NCBI GenBank assembly: GCA_022575985.1
Contig: JAKSXM010000288.1
Span: forward strand, 3,623,501 to 3,687,500
Source of the DNA: Anagrus nilaparvatae
Lineage: Eukaryota > Arthropoda > Insecta > Hymenoptera > Mymaridae
Reading direction: 5' to 3'
Length of the DNA: 64,000 nt
Position numbers and translations under genes: made by a program. Shown in pieces: positions 1 to 14,000 of the stretch. Under the pieces are notes generated by a model that did not search any database, was not told where the DNA came from, and saw only the letters and a program-made list of their open reading frames with translations. Position 1 is the first letter of the stretch, and each line of letters opens with the position of its first letter.

Positions 1-3000
1 TATTAGACCACCCATTGTGCCTTGTGAAGTTACTGATGCAATTGCCACTTTAGATACTAAAGACCAATCATCAGCTCTGCTTGAAAAATTATTTGTTGTT
101 GTTAAAAACTTTGAGGAGTCTATACTGTCTGCAGGAGATGCAAGTGATTGTGATATCTAAATATGATAGAAGAAAAAGTATTAGCTTAATTTTAAACAAT
201 TTCTTTATAAATTAAATTTCAAACCTCGTGTGGATAATTTGCAATTGCTAATTTAGCACTTTGTTTACCAGCAAACCTATTGATAAGTGCTGTAATGCCC
301 CAAGAAAATCTAAATTCTAGATCCTCATGGAAGTCTGCGCATAAATTATCGCAATTTAATCTGTATAAAATTTCAAATGGCTCTCTCCTTGGCAATACAT
401 TTAATGTTATTTGCTGCTTATTTTCAGGTATTAAACATGACATTCGTTCTGTCATTTCACGTTGTGAATTTTCTATATTTAAAGCTAAGGCAGTACTTAA
501 TCGAGCCCTTAAATTAGATCCTAAGCCATTTTCTACATGTGTATGAAGTTCACGCTTGTACACATTTAGTACTAATGGTTCAGAATGAAAAGGAACGCTA
601 AACTCATCGATTAAAACAGCTAAACGGCGAATTTCTTCATTTAAAGCTTTGGAAACTCTTTGTTCAACATCTTCAACCATTCGATGAATTTTATCTTTCA
701 TTTCTTGAGTAAGGATTAGTAATTGTTGTTCTGTAAAATTTAACTTATCATGTACTTCTTTTTTCATATTTAGTTGTTCCGTCTTCATTTTTTGAGTTCT
801 ATCCAATATTTCATCCAAAACTTGTCTGATTTCCCTTTAATTTGCAATTGCATAATTAGAAATATTAAATATTTAATAAAAATTTTTTAAATATACTAAC
901 ATAGCAATGTGTACACCTCTTTGAGAATGTTGCTCAAATTTAGTTTTAACAGCTGATTTTGAAATACATTCTTCAAATTTTCGCTCAAAATCTTGAAATT
1001 CAAAGTATCTATTTTGAAAACCTTCAGCAAGTGCTCCATCTTAAAAAAATTTTGTAAAATTTACAATTTTTAAAATTGTAATTAATTTTTAATAACTTAC
1101 TATGGGCAGGTTGACCCTTCTGCTCTTGAAGTCTTGCTTGCAAAGTTTCTTTGGCAGATAAAAAGAATACTCGCTCTTCAGCATCTTTTGGAGAACATAC
1201 TTTAAGTTCTTTAGACAAAAAATCAATAGCTCGTTCTTGATGTTGAGCTCTAACCTGCATTTAAATTATTATTTTAAAAAATATTATAACTAATTTTTTT
1301 ATATAAATATTTGTAAAAATAGAGCATATCAATTAAAAATGCAAGTGTTTATAAAGAAAGTATAAAAATAATATTTGCGGCATTCAAAAAATGTGATATT
1401 AAAAAATATTGCTAATTTGAAAATAAACCATATAAAAAAAAAAAAATTAATTTTGTTTTCAAAATATCTATAATTAACTATACTTTCTTTCATTTTATTA
1501 TCTTACCTCTTTTTGTTCGTCAATATGCTACGAAATAAATCTTTGTATTAAGATCTCTTATCATAACAATACAATAATTAATAATTCACATTGAAAAATT
1601 AGTATATACATTTATAGACATCATAGCACTTCTTTAAAGGTAATAAAAGCAGGAAGGCGGCTTCACTCATGTTTCCCAGAAAAAGATAAAAAATGAAACA
1701 ATTTTTTATAAGGTAATATTTATAGATCTTAAAAAAGGGTGATTTAAAAAAATTAATATAACTAAAATATTAAAAAAACCTTTATATTTGAAACATTCAC
1801 AATTATTTATACTTGTAATCATATAAAATGAAAAAAATTATGAAATATGGGCAAAAATTAAAAACATAAAATTTGTAGTATTTTTTTCTGTCTGTCTCCT
1901 TTTTGTTTTTATAAAGTTATTTCAATTATCTGAAGGGAAATTTAACCAACGGAGAATTAAAAGGAGAAATGAGGTATATTCTTGAGCTTTTAAAATAACT
2001 TAGCAAATTTTGGAGCTCTTTTTAAAATACATGGGGTCATGAGTCAATATGATTCATGCCACAGTGAACTTATTAAATTATGTATTTTTTATTTTTTTTA
2101 AACAAAAAGGGGGAAGTACTTTGATGTCTTGAAATTGGTAAAAATAAATCTATATGTAATTTTTAAAAATAAAGTTTAATCATAAACATTACCTCATTAA
2201 GAAAATCAGGTTCTGAAGCAGAAGCGTCCCATCTATTATTAAGAATGAAAATATTGGGCTTTGATAACTTCATAGAAACTTTATGGAAAAAATTTTTCTC
2301 CTAAAATTATATTTCATATAAAATTAGGTACAATAGATAATAATGTTGAATAAATAATTACAATGAATACGTTTGTATAATCCGTTATAGTTTTTTGTAA
2401 AATTAATGGAAAATAAATTTTAAAATTTTTAATAGACTTTAAAATTTGAACAACAATTATTGATCATAGGTATATATTTTTTATTCATAACTTTATTTTA
2501 ATAAAAATCAAAAGTACTTAAATTATGAAAATATAGCTTTAGCAAATCTTGTCAAAAATAATAAGAAATAATATTGTATTTTAAGATACTTACTGCTATC
2601 ATTAAAGTAGATTCAGCATTAGCCACTAACACAAATACATCTGCATCTAAACAATGTTTATCAATCCATTCATCAAGATTAGGAGTAACATCGACTCCAG
2701 GGCTATCCACAAATATAACATCATCCCTTAATAATAAACATTTTTCTTTGGGCCAATAAATTTTAACAAGATTACTTTCGCATAATTTTTCTTTGCTTAA
2801 AGCATGACCAAGTTGCCCGACTGATTGTACTGGTTGTTTTACATCGGAACCTTCTGTAACCAAATATGCCTCGCTACTGTCAGATCCTTCAACTTGTAAA
2901 AAACAATTTGTTGTGTGACCAATTCCACTTGGTAAAATTTTGTCTCTTAACATAGCATTAATGACTGTACTTTTTCCATTACTCGTTCTAAAATTATTTT

Positions 3001-3428
3001 GAAATTTTAAAATATTTTATAAAAAACAACTATTTAATCAAACTAACCTTCCAAAAAAAGCAACTTTCATATGATCTCTTTTAAGTACATCTCTAATACC
3101 CATAACTTTTGCTTTATAACTTTCAATTCTTGCTGATTCTTCTTTGGTGATAACAACATCCTGGAGTTGACTATCTTGCAGAGCTAAAAATTAAGATTTT
3201 CATAAAATCATTATTAAAATCAATTAAATTAAATAAAAAAAACTTACACTGAGTAAACTGAACTGTATCGCCAACATAGTCTTCGATTTCGTGAAATATA
3301 TCGTTGATTTTTTTCTTAGCTTTGACAAAAATCTGTAGAGGAGAATTTTCAGTTCTTAAATCATTGGAACGAAATTGACTATCAGCACCGATCATAGATA
3401 TTGTGCGATTAATATATGCAGCCATCAT
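1..3428 (-). CDS. Marf: Mitofusin (Marf / transmembrane GTPase), 3' end beyond the left edge
   Basis: Dynamin-family GTPase of the outer mitochondrial membrane that tethers and fuses mitochondria. Exons by splice signals and phase: 3248-3428, 3048-3183, 2594-2987, 2193-2300, 1101-1254, 901-1039, 225-834 and 156 down to the edge, giving 626 codons in frame. The N-terminus has the family signature [17 protein letters not shown]. The P-loop GRTSNGKST is assembled across the exon 2/3 junction, near residues 105-113. The G3 motif is DSPGVD. The helical middle region ends in [20 protein letters not shown]. The edge exon, read on the minus strand, gives [16 protein letters not shown], which matches the stretch just before the paired transmembrane segments. 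The transmembrane pair and HR2 coiled coil must lie outside the window. Two adjacent ATGs begin the ORF; the second gives the usual MAAYINRT start. The gene is divergent from CPSF6. Confidence 0.93.
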
Positions 3429-4352
3429 TTAAAGTCTTCTAAATAAATTAGCTTTTAGCAACAAAATGAGTGAAATACAAATAGGTGCACTATTTTATAT
3501 GAGAAAAAATCACAAATCATGCAGGAACAACTGAAATCAAACAAGAATAAATAACAAATAAGCAACTTTGCTGTATATATTTTATTAATATATATGTATA
3601 AAATTTTGTATTTTTAATTAACAAATGATAAAATAAAAATACTATAATTGTGGGTGTACGATATGTAATTTATATAAATAATAACAATAAATTATGTACA
3701 TTAAAACACTAAGATGAAAAAAATAATCAATTACATATACATAATAATATATTAATTAGTCAAAAATTTATATATATACCTGGTTTTCTTTTGACATTTA
3801 TGTGTAAATTTTAATAACAATTTTAAAACATCTTGATTAATTCCTAATTATTGATAAGACCTGAAAATTTAAATAAATAATTTAAAGCATCAATAATATT
3901 GTAGCTGCTTAATATTGTTGTCATGTAAAAATTTGAAATTAAAAATAATTTCACAAAATATTTTTGTTCTTATTTATAGTTTATTGGAAATAATTGTCAT
4001 TGTTTATTATTACTCGATTATTAAACATATATTAAGAATAATTAAATACTTACTTTATTTTTAATAATCTTTTTACATAAAAAAAATTTTGCAAAATTTT
4101 ATTAGTAAATTTTTTGATCCACGTTTTTGCTAACTTATTACGTCTAATAATCGATTTAATTTCCTCATTCAACAAAATTTCAGAGTGGCGCATGAAGCAG
4201 AAAAGCAAGAAAATAGAGTTTGCGCATTACCGGCATTAAAGAAAGAGGGAAAAGCTTATTTTATTTTTGTTGGTTATATTTTTCTTAATGCATCGCCATC
4301 AAGAGTATTGAAAACACACATAAATTTTGAAGCGTCGGATAGGACGCGTAAA
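3429..4352. promoter_or_regulatory. Divergent intergenic region between Marf and CPSF6
   Basis: AT-rich spacer of about 920 bp between the start codons of two head-to-head genes, so both promoters should lie here. The stretch 4190-4352, just before the CPSF6 ATG, is less AT-rich and probably belongs to its 5' UTR. No convincing TATA box or Inr can be singled out by eye. Confidence 0.5.
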
Positions 4353-7300
4353 ATGGCGGACGGAGACATTGATCTTTATGCCGATGATCTTGAACAAGAT
4401 TTTGCTCAGGTAATTACGGAAATTTTCAGTAAAAAACTTGTGATTTATAAATAATCAAACAATTGACTATTATATTATCAAACAATTTTTGTTAGTAATT
4501 ATTTAAATACAATAGTTTTATTTCATTTGATGATAAGCGTCACGCGTCATGGACGGCGGTATCGAAAGAGGCGGCGGCAATGGTATTCAGATAGACGCCG
4601 ATTAAATTTTATTTAGATTATTAATATTGAGACTTGTTTACAAATAACATTTAAAAAATATTGAATTTCTTTACTAAAACGTTGACTTATAGTTTTTTAC
4701 TATATATTTAAATTAATTAAAAAATCACAAATTAATGAGCTTTTTTAATGTTGCAGTCGGATTTCCCAGGAGATGGAGTTGATCTTTACGATGATGTGAT
4801 AGCAGCCCCAGGAAATAATGAAAGAGGTACATCAGAAACAAGTGATCGAGGTGAAAGAGATAGGGAAACTGCTAATGAAGAAACTAATGGTACCGCTCCT
4901 TATCATCAACTTGGCAATAATATACAACCAAATCAAATTGGTAGAAAACATCAAATATATGTTGGAAACTTAACATGGGTAACTCAAACTTTAAGAATAA
5001 TTTAGTCTATTATTAGTATAAATAATAATTATTTTAAATATTTTTATACAGTGGACAAGCGACCAAGATATAGCAGAATCAATTCAAGGAATTGGAGTTC
5101 CAGATTTTATGGAAGTTAAATTTTTTGAGAATCGTGCAAATGGAAGATCTAAAGGTTTTTGTGTTGTATCGTTAGGTTCTGAACAAAGTGTCAGATTTTG
5201 TATGGATAGACTTCCAAAAAAAGAACTTCATGGACAGAATCCAGTAGTTACTTACCCAAGTAAACAAGCATTGAATCAGGTTATTTTTATGAAATCCTTT
5301 TTTATTTTTTATTTAATTATTTTATTATTTTTATTTAAATATATGAAATTACTTAGTTTGAATCCCAATGCAAAACCCGATCTACACCAACTCCTTCACA
5401 AGGCCAAGGGCAAAGACCTCATAATGCTCATCAACAGTCAATGCCTCAGCACCAGCATCCACAACATCCACCACAGAATCATGGACCTAGAATGATGATG
5501 GGTCCTCCACCACAAGGTCAAATGAGGCCTGGGCAAAGAATGCCTGGTGGACCACCAGGAATGGGGCCAGGAGGACCACCTCAGGGACCACCTCGCATGC
5601 ATGGTGCACCTATGGGACCAGGTCCAGGTCATCCAATGCAAGGGCATCCTAATCAAGGACCACCTCCTCCTGGGTATCCGCAACAAGGTCCATGGAATGG
5701 TCCTAGACCAAATGGTCCTCCCAGGGGCCCAACTGGACCACCCCAAGGTCCTCCTGGTCAGGGAAGACCAATGGTAATTAAAATTTGTTATATTAAAATA
5801 ATAATTTTAATAGAAATTGTAAATCAATCATTTTAAAATTTTAGTATGGACCTCCACCACCAGGACAAGGTATGCCAAGAGGACCTCCTGGTCACCCTGG
5901 AGTACCACCGGATCCAAGAGGAGTACCTCCAAGACCAGACTGGAACAGACCACCAGGTATTAAAGAAATTATTATTTTATACTCATAATCAAGAGCACAT
6001 CGTCCAAGGAGGCCCCTTATTATTTATTTTAATAAAAATTATTTTAGTGCTTGAGTAGAGTAATTCTTTTTTTTAATGCCGGATGATTTTTAAGTTTTGT
6101 TAGCGGATTTTTTAAATTTATTTTTTAATACTTTCATTGTTAAGACACGGCTGCTTAGTTCGTTAATTTATTTAATAAAAGCATGTTCATGTAAATAATT
6201 TTTATAACGTGGCTAACACAATCGTAAGAGTAACGTAGTAACTGTACCGGGGACACCGATTAGGTATGTTAGCAGGCCCGGGAGGACCAGCACCACCGGG
6301 TCACGTCGGTCCTCCGCAAGGACCACCTCAGGGACCTCCTGGTGGACCTGCTCCTCATGTGAATCCTGCCTTCTTTCCACAAGGTCCCCCTCATCAAGGA
6401 CACCCTGGACAGCACCCACAAGGTCCACCGGGACCTCCACCACATGGCCCACAGCATGGTCCTGTACTTCAACATCCAGGACATGTACCAGCTCATGTAG
6501 TACAAGCACATGGACAGCCACACCCACCTCCACATGGTTATCCAGGATCACAGGTGTGTATTATTTTTATTTTTTAATCTTTACTCATTATTGCATGAAA
6601 TTAAAATTTAAAAAATTTTTCTTTTAGCCTCCTTATGGAGGTCCAGGACCTGAGCATCGAGCAGAAATAGCTCCATCGTTAACAGAGCAAGAAGTTGAAG
6701 AAATCATGGGACGTAATAGAACAGTATCATCATCGGCTATCGCTCGTGCAGTATCCGATGCTGCTGCTGGAGAATATGCAAGTGCCATTGAAACATTGGT
6801 AACAGCTATATCTTTAATTAAACAATCTAAAGTGTCTTCAGATGACCGATGTAAAATATTAATAAGTTCACTCCAAGACACATTAAGAGGTGTTGAAACT
6901 AAAAGTTACGGATCAGCTCGAAGAGGTAATAAATAATTCTAAGAGAATAATCAAATGTAAAAAGAATTTATGAATAATATTTTTTTTAAATTGTTTATAG
7001 AACGTTCAAGGTCACGTGAAAGAGACCGTAGTCACAGAAGACGTCGAGATAGAACTCGTAGCAGAGAACGCGAATACAGAGAACGTAGTCGTGAACGTGA
7101 CAGAGATCGAGATAGAGATCGTGAGCGTGATAGAGAACGTGACAGGGAAAGATATTATAATGAATCATATCCAAGATCACGTAGCAGAGATAGAGAACGT
7201 GATCGTGAATATCGTGAAAGAAGAGAAAGAAGCGAAGAGAGGTAAGAGTAATATATGTTTTTTGTATATTAACTCAAAAAAAAAACTCAAAAAGCATCTC

Positions 7301-10300
7301 AGCTACCAATTACATATTGTTACTACATTCTATAAATGATGAGATTGTTATTCTTATTAGAAATTATGTATAATGCATGCATAATACTTAAATTAATGAT
7401 TGTCTTGGAGGCAGCAATCATAGTTTGTGTTAATATTAAACACTATTGTGATTCATTAATCCAAGTTTTTTTTCTTAAGATATATATTACCCTTTTTTAT
7501 TACGTTATAAATTTTTGTTTGTAATATGTATCTAAATGAAAATTACATGCAATAATGCATTTTATAAGATTTTATAAATACTTGTATACACAAGCGTATG
7601 ATTTTTTGGAGAAATCATGAGTTTTTATGTGAAGCGATACATATATATATATATATATAATTTTTATTTATTTAATTTTTGCACAATTTATTCAAAAATT
7701 TTTAAAATAGCTAAAATGCCAAAGAAATAATAAAAATTGTGATATTTCGTGAAAGTTCTTTTTTTATTTTGGTTTTATAAAAAATAAATTAAAATTGTAA
7801 TGTTTAGTAAATTTTAAAAGTACAAAAGTCATTCAAATGATAATTTTTAAATTGTATAAAAGCGAGTTTATATTTTACTTAATTTTATATGAAAAAAAAA
7901 AATTATTTTTCAAATATAAAATGTACAATTACTATTGTAAATCATAGATTTTGTTTGTATGGATCATTCTCCTAAATTTTATACAAAAGAATCAAATTAT
8001 TTCATAACGAGTTAAAAGTAAATTGTTGATTTATTTTTTTAGTTTGATTTTCTTCTTAAAATTATCTTTTTAATTATTAAGGGCACCATTTGTATGTTAA
8101 ATTAATCGGATTTTAATAAATTATTTTTATTTATTATTACTGCAGAAGTTCCATAAAAAAATTATAAATTTAAATATATAAATTTTTCTTTGATTTTTTA
8201 GACAAAAAACTTGATACAACATGACCTATGTTGCCCACAATTAATGCTGCTTACATTTTTTCATTATCCCTGACAAAACAGCCCTAATATCCAATAAACA
8301 TTTTAACATGGAACATGTTCATTGGATGGGGTATTTGAAAAAGTTTGGCTCGGCAGGGGGGGGGGAGTGAAATGGACTTAGAATATTTTCGATTTAGGGA
8401 CTTAACAACAACTTAGAATACTTTAAGTTTATGGACTTAGGATAGTATATATTTCAAGATTTATTGTAATTTCGGTTTTTGGATTTATTACTGTTATGAG
8501 TGAACATGTTCCATGCTCGTTGGTTGTGTAGTTACACAAACCGGTTATAAATTTTTTTGCCCGTTTTTTAGGCCAAGACCTGAAAATTCGGAATGAGCGT
8601 ATTGGAAAATATATTTTTGAAAAGTAGCATTGTATTAGAGTAAAAGAACAATAAATTAGCAACTAGTAAACTACTATTTTTCTTTAAAAAATATTCTTAA
8701 AAAGACTTATGATTCTGAAAATTTATGAATTACAATAAATTTCTTGTAGACAACTTGTCCATAAATTTTAAATTCCACTCTTATAAACTTGCTGAAAATC
8801 GTAATTAAGTCGTGAAAAAAATAATTGAAACCTAAAAAAAAAAGAGTAATTATAACTACTCACCTAAAACGAAATGGTAAAATAGAAGCATTAAAAACTG
8901 TTTGATTTGATTTGATATTTGATATTTTTGTTGGCACATTGTAGCAATTATACAAGTCACTAGTCAGTAATCCTAAAATCCTACTTTGACTTTTTTATTC
9001 TAATAATATTACTATTAATTTTAATATTATTTTATCATTATTATTATTTTTCTTTTTTATATTTCATATATTACCCAAATGTACAAATTTTTTAACTTTT
9101 GCATTACTCAAACGTACATTCGAAAATCCTTACACTTTTAAAAAATAAATAATATATATATACTCTTGCAATGTAATTTTTTATGAGCCATTTTTCAGGT
9201 TACTTGTTAAAAATAAGTAATAAATTATAAGGAAAATCAAACTAAACATAATGAGTAATTTCTAACTAAAGGGATTGTTTTTTTTTTTTTTAGTCTTGAT
9301 AATATGGTCAGAAATAAATTTTTTTATGATAGATGTTGAGTTTAATTGTTTATGAAAAAATTATATTTAAGTTTTAAATTAAAAGTATTTATTAATATTT
9401 ATTAGCTTACCAACAAATAACATAATTTTTTATAAAATTTATCCAGAATGATCCATTTCTATGATTTTTAAGAGACTTTGTTTATGATTTTATAAAGGTA
9501 TAAAAATTTTTTATTCACTAATGTAATCTCACTTATTTATGCATTGTACATGAAATTGTAAAATTTTGAACAAAATAAGCCATTTTAGATTGCTAAACTA
9601 AACTTAGTTTTAAGTAATTATAACAAAATATCAATTTTTCATTAGTACCACACATCAACCCAACAGGACAAGAGTTAAGGAAGAACCGACCGAGACGGCT
9701 CCCGTCTCATCTTCCAAGTCATCTAGGTAACATACTTTTTTACACTAACAGTGAATGCATGAAAAAGAAAAAAAAAAATAAGAGTTTTTTAAAGTCAAAA
9801 ATATTCAAAAAATCATACGATTTTGTTTAAGACCTATGAAATTTACTTTTTTAAATTGGTGAAATTTTCTTAAAATGCAAAAAAAAAATTTTAATATATG
9901 TGGCACATCAAAATTAAATACTATTCGTATTCTTTGATACTGTAATTTTTTTTTTTAAGGCAATGTGATTTTCTTATATTAACGAAAGCATTCTCGATTA
10001 ATTTTTTTCTGAATGTTTAAAAATAATTCTCATGTAAAGTTTTTGTACATACATTTAAGCAATACATTTGTAAATTACTTATGAATATTCAACAAATTTT
10101 TTTTATTTTTCAAAACAAATAAAATATTTTCTATTATAAAAAACAAATTTGTAATATTAAATAATTGAAAGTTTTTTTCTTAGAGCTTTTAAAAAATAAT
10201 AGGAAATAATGTTTCAATCTTGTTTTTGTACACAAATATTTTTTGTCACTTATTTGGATGCCAAAAGATTTTTTGATCAGCTTTATTGACTTAATTTAAC

Positions 10301-11098
10301 ACATTCGCTGCGATATGGGTGAAATATGTCCATGATAATATGTACGCGACCTGTCGCAGCTAATGTGGTAAGAAATATTATAAGGTAGAGAATTAAAATT
10401 TAAATGCTTAATGAATTCTTATTGATGTTTTTTTTTTTAATGATGCAGCCTAAACTATACTTATTCAAGAAACAAGATTGCCATTTAAGTTAAGGAGTCT
10501 TAGAACCTTTTCTTGAATCGTCTAAGTTCTTAAAACAAAAATCAATATTATAATTAAAAAAAATTGTTGATTCTAACTTTTTCAAACGGAATTTTGGTGC
10601 ATAAAAACTCTAATTTTTCATTTTGTTTTTTAAAAATGACAAATTTAATAATTAAAAAAGTTGTTTAAAACTAAGGCTCTCTACCTTATTTATAAAAAAA
10701 AATTAAAGACAAGAAATTAATAACTAAAATCAAAATATAGTTTAGTTAAAATTAAAAGCTGTTTCAAGAACATCTTAAATGGCTTTTCAAAAAATTTTAA
10801 TTTTATATATAAACAATGTATATACACATATTAAAATTCATGTATCGTATATATACATTTATTTTGAAAAAATTACATTAAAATAAGTAGAAAAAAAATT
10901 AGAACCTAATGTAAGATAATTTGTGGGTGACATATACTGTGTAGGTATTATGATGAAAGATACAGAGAACGTGATAGAGAACGAGAAGGGTCAAGTAGAA
11001 GACCAGCAGAACGTGAAAGAGAACCAGAACGAGAAAGAGAACGTGAAAGAGAAAGACGTGATGAAAGGGCTGATTCTTCTCATCGATCTAGACATTAA
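4353..11098 (+). CDS. CPSF6: Cleavage and polyadenylation specificity factor subunit 6 (CFIm68-type)
   Basis: Subunit of cleavage factor Im, which binds UGUA elements with the 25-kDa subunit and steers poly(A)-site choice in the nucleus. Exons: 4353-4409, 4757-4978, 5052-5279, 5357-5773, 5845-5956, 6264-6553, 6628-6925, 7001-7241, 9646-9726, 10945-11098. They sum to 2100 nt (699 aa) with all phases matching. The protein starts MADGDIDLYADDLEQDF. An RRM spans about residues 84-165 (RNP2 IYVGNL, RNP1 KGFCVVSL; KELHGQNPVV follows). A long Pro/Gly-rich region (about 170-440) includes HVNPAFFPQG. The conserved block EEIMGRNRTVSSSAIARAVS and the YASAIETLVTAISLIKQSKV helix follow, then an RS/RE/RD-rich tail ending SSHRSRH. 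It is about 150 residues longer than the usual vertebrate isoform, mainly in the Pro-rich part and tail. Confidence 0.95.
7242..9645 (+). other. Long CPSF6 intron (2.4 kb) preceding a cassette exon
   Basis: Begins at the AGAG|GTAAGA donor and ends at the CATTAG acceptor. It is AT-rich and has no coding potential. Near 8305-8520 it contains an imperfect inverted pair, ACATGGAACATGTTCATTGG versus GTGAACATGTTCCATGCTCG about 190 bp apart. Next to the left arm is a G-run at 8355-8366. The pair looks like a small decayed fold-back element. Confidence 0.6.
9646..9726 (+). other. CPSF6: Candidate 81-nt cassette exon of CPSF6
   Basis: Flanked by ATTAG| and |GTAACA, entering and leaving in phase 2. 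It encodes 27 residues including KEEPTETAPVSSSKSS. Because it is 81 nt with symmetric phase, skipping keeps the frame: exon 8 would join exon 10 directly as AG|G (Arg), giving 672 aa. It lies isolated between a 2.4-kb and a 1.2-kb intron and interrupts the RS/RD-rich domain with a non-RS peptide. KEEP resembles a SUMO-consensus K-x-E core. Alternative use is inferred from structure only. Confidence 0.6.
10296..10370. repeat. Short palindromic MITE-like element
   Basis: About 75 bp with inverted ends: AACACATTCGCTGCGA on the left and TCGCAGCTAATGTGGT on the right. The left side is preceded by TTAAT. The ends resemble compact TTAA-type (piggyBac-like) MITEs, but the second TTAA is degenerate. 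It lies in the last CPSF6 intron. Confidence 0.45.
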
Positions 11099-14000
11099 AA
11101 AAACCTCCATCTGATATAATTCAAGAATATAATTACCGATAACCAAAGGCATAAGGGCGAAGAAACAAGATTATTAAAATTTTGAACAATTTATTTATTT
11201 AGTTTTTGACAAATGAAATGCAAGATAATATACATCAGTATCATGCATCATTAATTACATTTTCATGCAGTAAAAAAAAATTGAAAAAATACAGTAAAAT
11301 AAGAAACAAAGTCTAAACTGATTTAATGCTAACCTTCGCCTATTCACTATATGCTTCAATTATATATTGTATCAACGTTGGGTGAGTATACAAATGTATA
11401 TTTTGTTCTCATCCATATTAAATTTTATATATATATATACGTTATTATTATATTAATTAAGTGTGAAAATGTAAAAGGAAACGTATGATTGTTTATTGCT
11501 TTATACATCAAATTTGGAATTCTTATACTCTCTTTTTTTTTCCTTTTTATGGTTAATTTCAAGTTTGATATACAAAAAAATTATACTTTGTAGTAAATAT
11601 ATATAGTATTTGCATTTAATAATGTGAAAATTAAATGCGATAATAAAAAGTGCGAGTGAAAATGACAAATTTTTTTTTGATTTTTTAGTAATATTTTGTA
11701 TCCCGCATTTGCATTTTTTATATTTTAGTCTTTACTTTTCATAATTTTAAGTTTTTATATGTTTTACAAATTCCACAAAAAATTTTTTTTTCTTTCTTTT
11801 TTATACTTTATCATTTAGAAATTACTTTAAAGAATATTTATAGTTCCTGCGTAATGAATTATTTTAATGATACAAAAATAAAAATTTTGTATTAATAAAT
11901 ATTATTTGGAACAAAAGTGTATAAAAAGCAACAAAAACTTGTGTTTAAATAGTGCGTCTGCATTTAATCATTCCCTTATATGTAGAAAAAAAAATCAATT
12001 TTAATTTTGAATCGACGAAATATGTAATAAAAAATTTTTATTTATTAAAGTAAAAGAATAATTATAAAAATGTTTTGTTATTTTGTTTTTAAAATAAAAA
12101 AGAAATTCTCCATTGTAATTTTTTTAATTTACATAGTTGATACATTTTAATGTTGTTACTCTTGATATCAATTTGTATCTTTTAAAATGAGATTTTTGGG
12201 AAATCACTTTTATTAACTACTTTTTGATTATTTCTCTGTATATAACTTAAAATTTATTTGTTTGGATACTGCGATTTTACCGAAAATATAATTATTTTAA
12301 TTTAATGAGTTTAATGTTAACATAGCAAGAAAAATAATTTTTTTTTTTTATTTTTTTAAATAAAACATTATTTTAAAATATTTTTATTAAAATTATATTA
12401 TTGTTTATGTATGTTCTGCTAAATTTATCAATGCAGGTTCTTGATATGTTCTATTTTATCTTGAAATTTAGAGCTGCATTTGAAATATTAAGCAAATTGA
12501 TTTTAAGATTCATTTTGAATATCCAGGAAACACTTTTTGAAAAAAGTTTTAAATTAAATTTTAAAATCTCAAGCAAATCTTTGAAATCTTAAAACTTGCT
12601 TGAAATTTCAAGCACAGCAATTTAAACATGTGGTATAAAAGTTTATTTTTCCAAATGTGAAGCTTGCAAGCCTTATTATATTGGTACTATAATATTTAAG
12701 TTACCAAATACATAGTATATTTAATCCATTACAGTCTGTCAATATGTTAATTACTCATTGTTGTTCATTACTAAGTAAAAGCATTTTATTTCTACTTAGC
12801 AAGATGTATTTTAATGAATTTTTAAATACTCGAAGAGTTTTTATTATTCAAACTATTAGTCTTTATTGCAAAAATTGTAAATGTTTTTAATAGTTGAATT
12901 TCGTAAAAGGTTGCACAATTTAAAATATTTAATTGGTTTTTGTTAATTACTGTAAATTTCTTTTATAAATTACTCTTTATTGTGAAAAAGTTGAAAATTA
13001 ATTACAAGTTGTAAAAATCGAAAAAGTTTGTACAATTTTTAAAAGTATTTTCAAATTCACATTAATTTTATTTTTTTTTTTTTTTTAATGAAAAATTACT
13101 GTATTAATAACTTATTTTGTTAAATAGGGGACCGTTTTATATTGTTTAAAATATATAAAATATTTGTTTTTATACATTAAGCTTACTAACAATTAAATGT
13201 TCGAACTTGAAATTAAGAATTCAAAAAAAAAAAAAAAAAATTTCGATCAAAATTTATTTAAAATTCTTCAGTTTCAAAATTTTTTGTACATAGTGATTTG
13301 ATTTAAATGAAAGTAATACAAATTTTCTTTACTTATATTAATTGCAAAAAAAAGTAGAAAAATATAATTAAATTTAAAAACTAAAATTTATTTAATTAAA
13401 ATGAGAATGTATATTTTAAAAAATTATAATTAAAAATTAAGATAAATGTGCCTTCTACTTATAAAAATTAAATAATCACATACTTTCACATAGTTCTATT
13501 AAACAATTAAATTATTAATCAAGCAAATAAAAAATTTTATTTAGCCAAATGCAAATAATTGCTAGTCCAAGAAGCTTAGAAATAAGGGACAGGAATAGCA
13601 TTTGTTAAATTAAGATTTTTCTTGCAAGGTTAATAAAGGAGTTGCTTATTGTCTATAAAGGACAATAATGATGGTCTGTCAAAACTGTAAGCTAGTCATT
13701 ATTGTTCTCTGATAGATATAATAAGTTTCAAATATAAATTTTTGTATATATATTTTGTAAAAAAAAAAGTCTTTTGTGTACTTAAGATAATTACACGATG
13801 AAAAAAAAAAAAAATGGTTTTGATAGTATTAATATAAGTAACGAGACGAATTAAAAAAAAACGTACATTTTTTTTTTTTTTAAATAGAAAGAATTTCGAT
13901 TGGTTTTACCAATTTTAGCTGTTAATCCTAGTCAATATAATAATAAAATTAATTAAATTAGTTTGTTGAACATCTGCGTTCTAAAATAAATTATAACTAA

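Noticed and set aside
2..160. Plus-strand open frame at the left edge ending in a stop, which looks like the end of a convergent gene
   Set aside because: The same DNA read on the minus strand continues the mitofusin in phase after a TTTAG acceptor and gives the conserved segment before the transmembrane pair. The plus frame is an antisense shadow.
157..224. Apparent truncation of mitofusin at a TGA just after YPHEV
   Set aside because: The GAG|GTTTGA is a splice donor of a 68-bp intron. The next exon (156 to the edge) continues the protein.
840..905. Apparent frameshift between mitofusin exons 6 and 7
   Set aside because: Using the GTTAGT donor at 899-900 restores the frame and gives [12 protein letters not shown].
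4537..4605. GC-rich patch in CPSF6 intron 1, possible alternative 5' exon
   Set aside because: Contains an ATG-led short frame but no donor in a useful phase and no match to CPSF6 N-termini.
5438..6577. Several long frames on the minus strand and in a second plus frame over the Pro-rich CPSF6 exons
   Set aside because: They are by-products of repetitive CCA/GGA codons and lack independent splice structure or domains.
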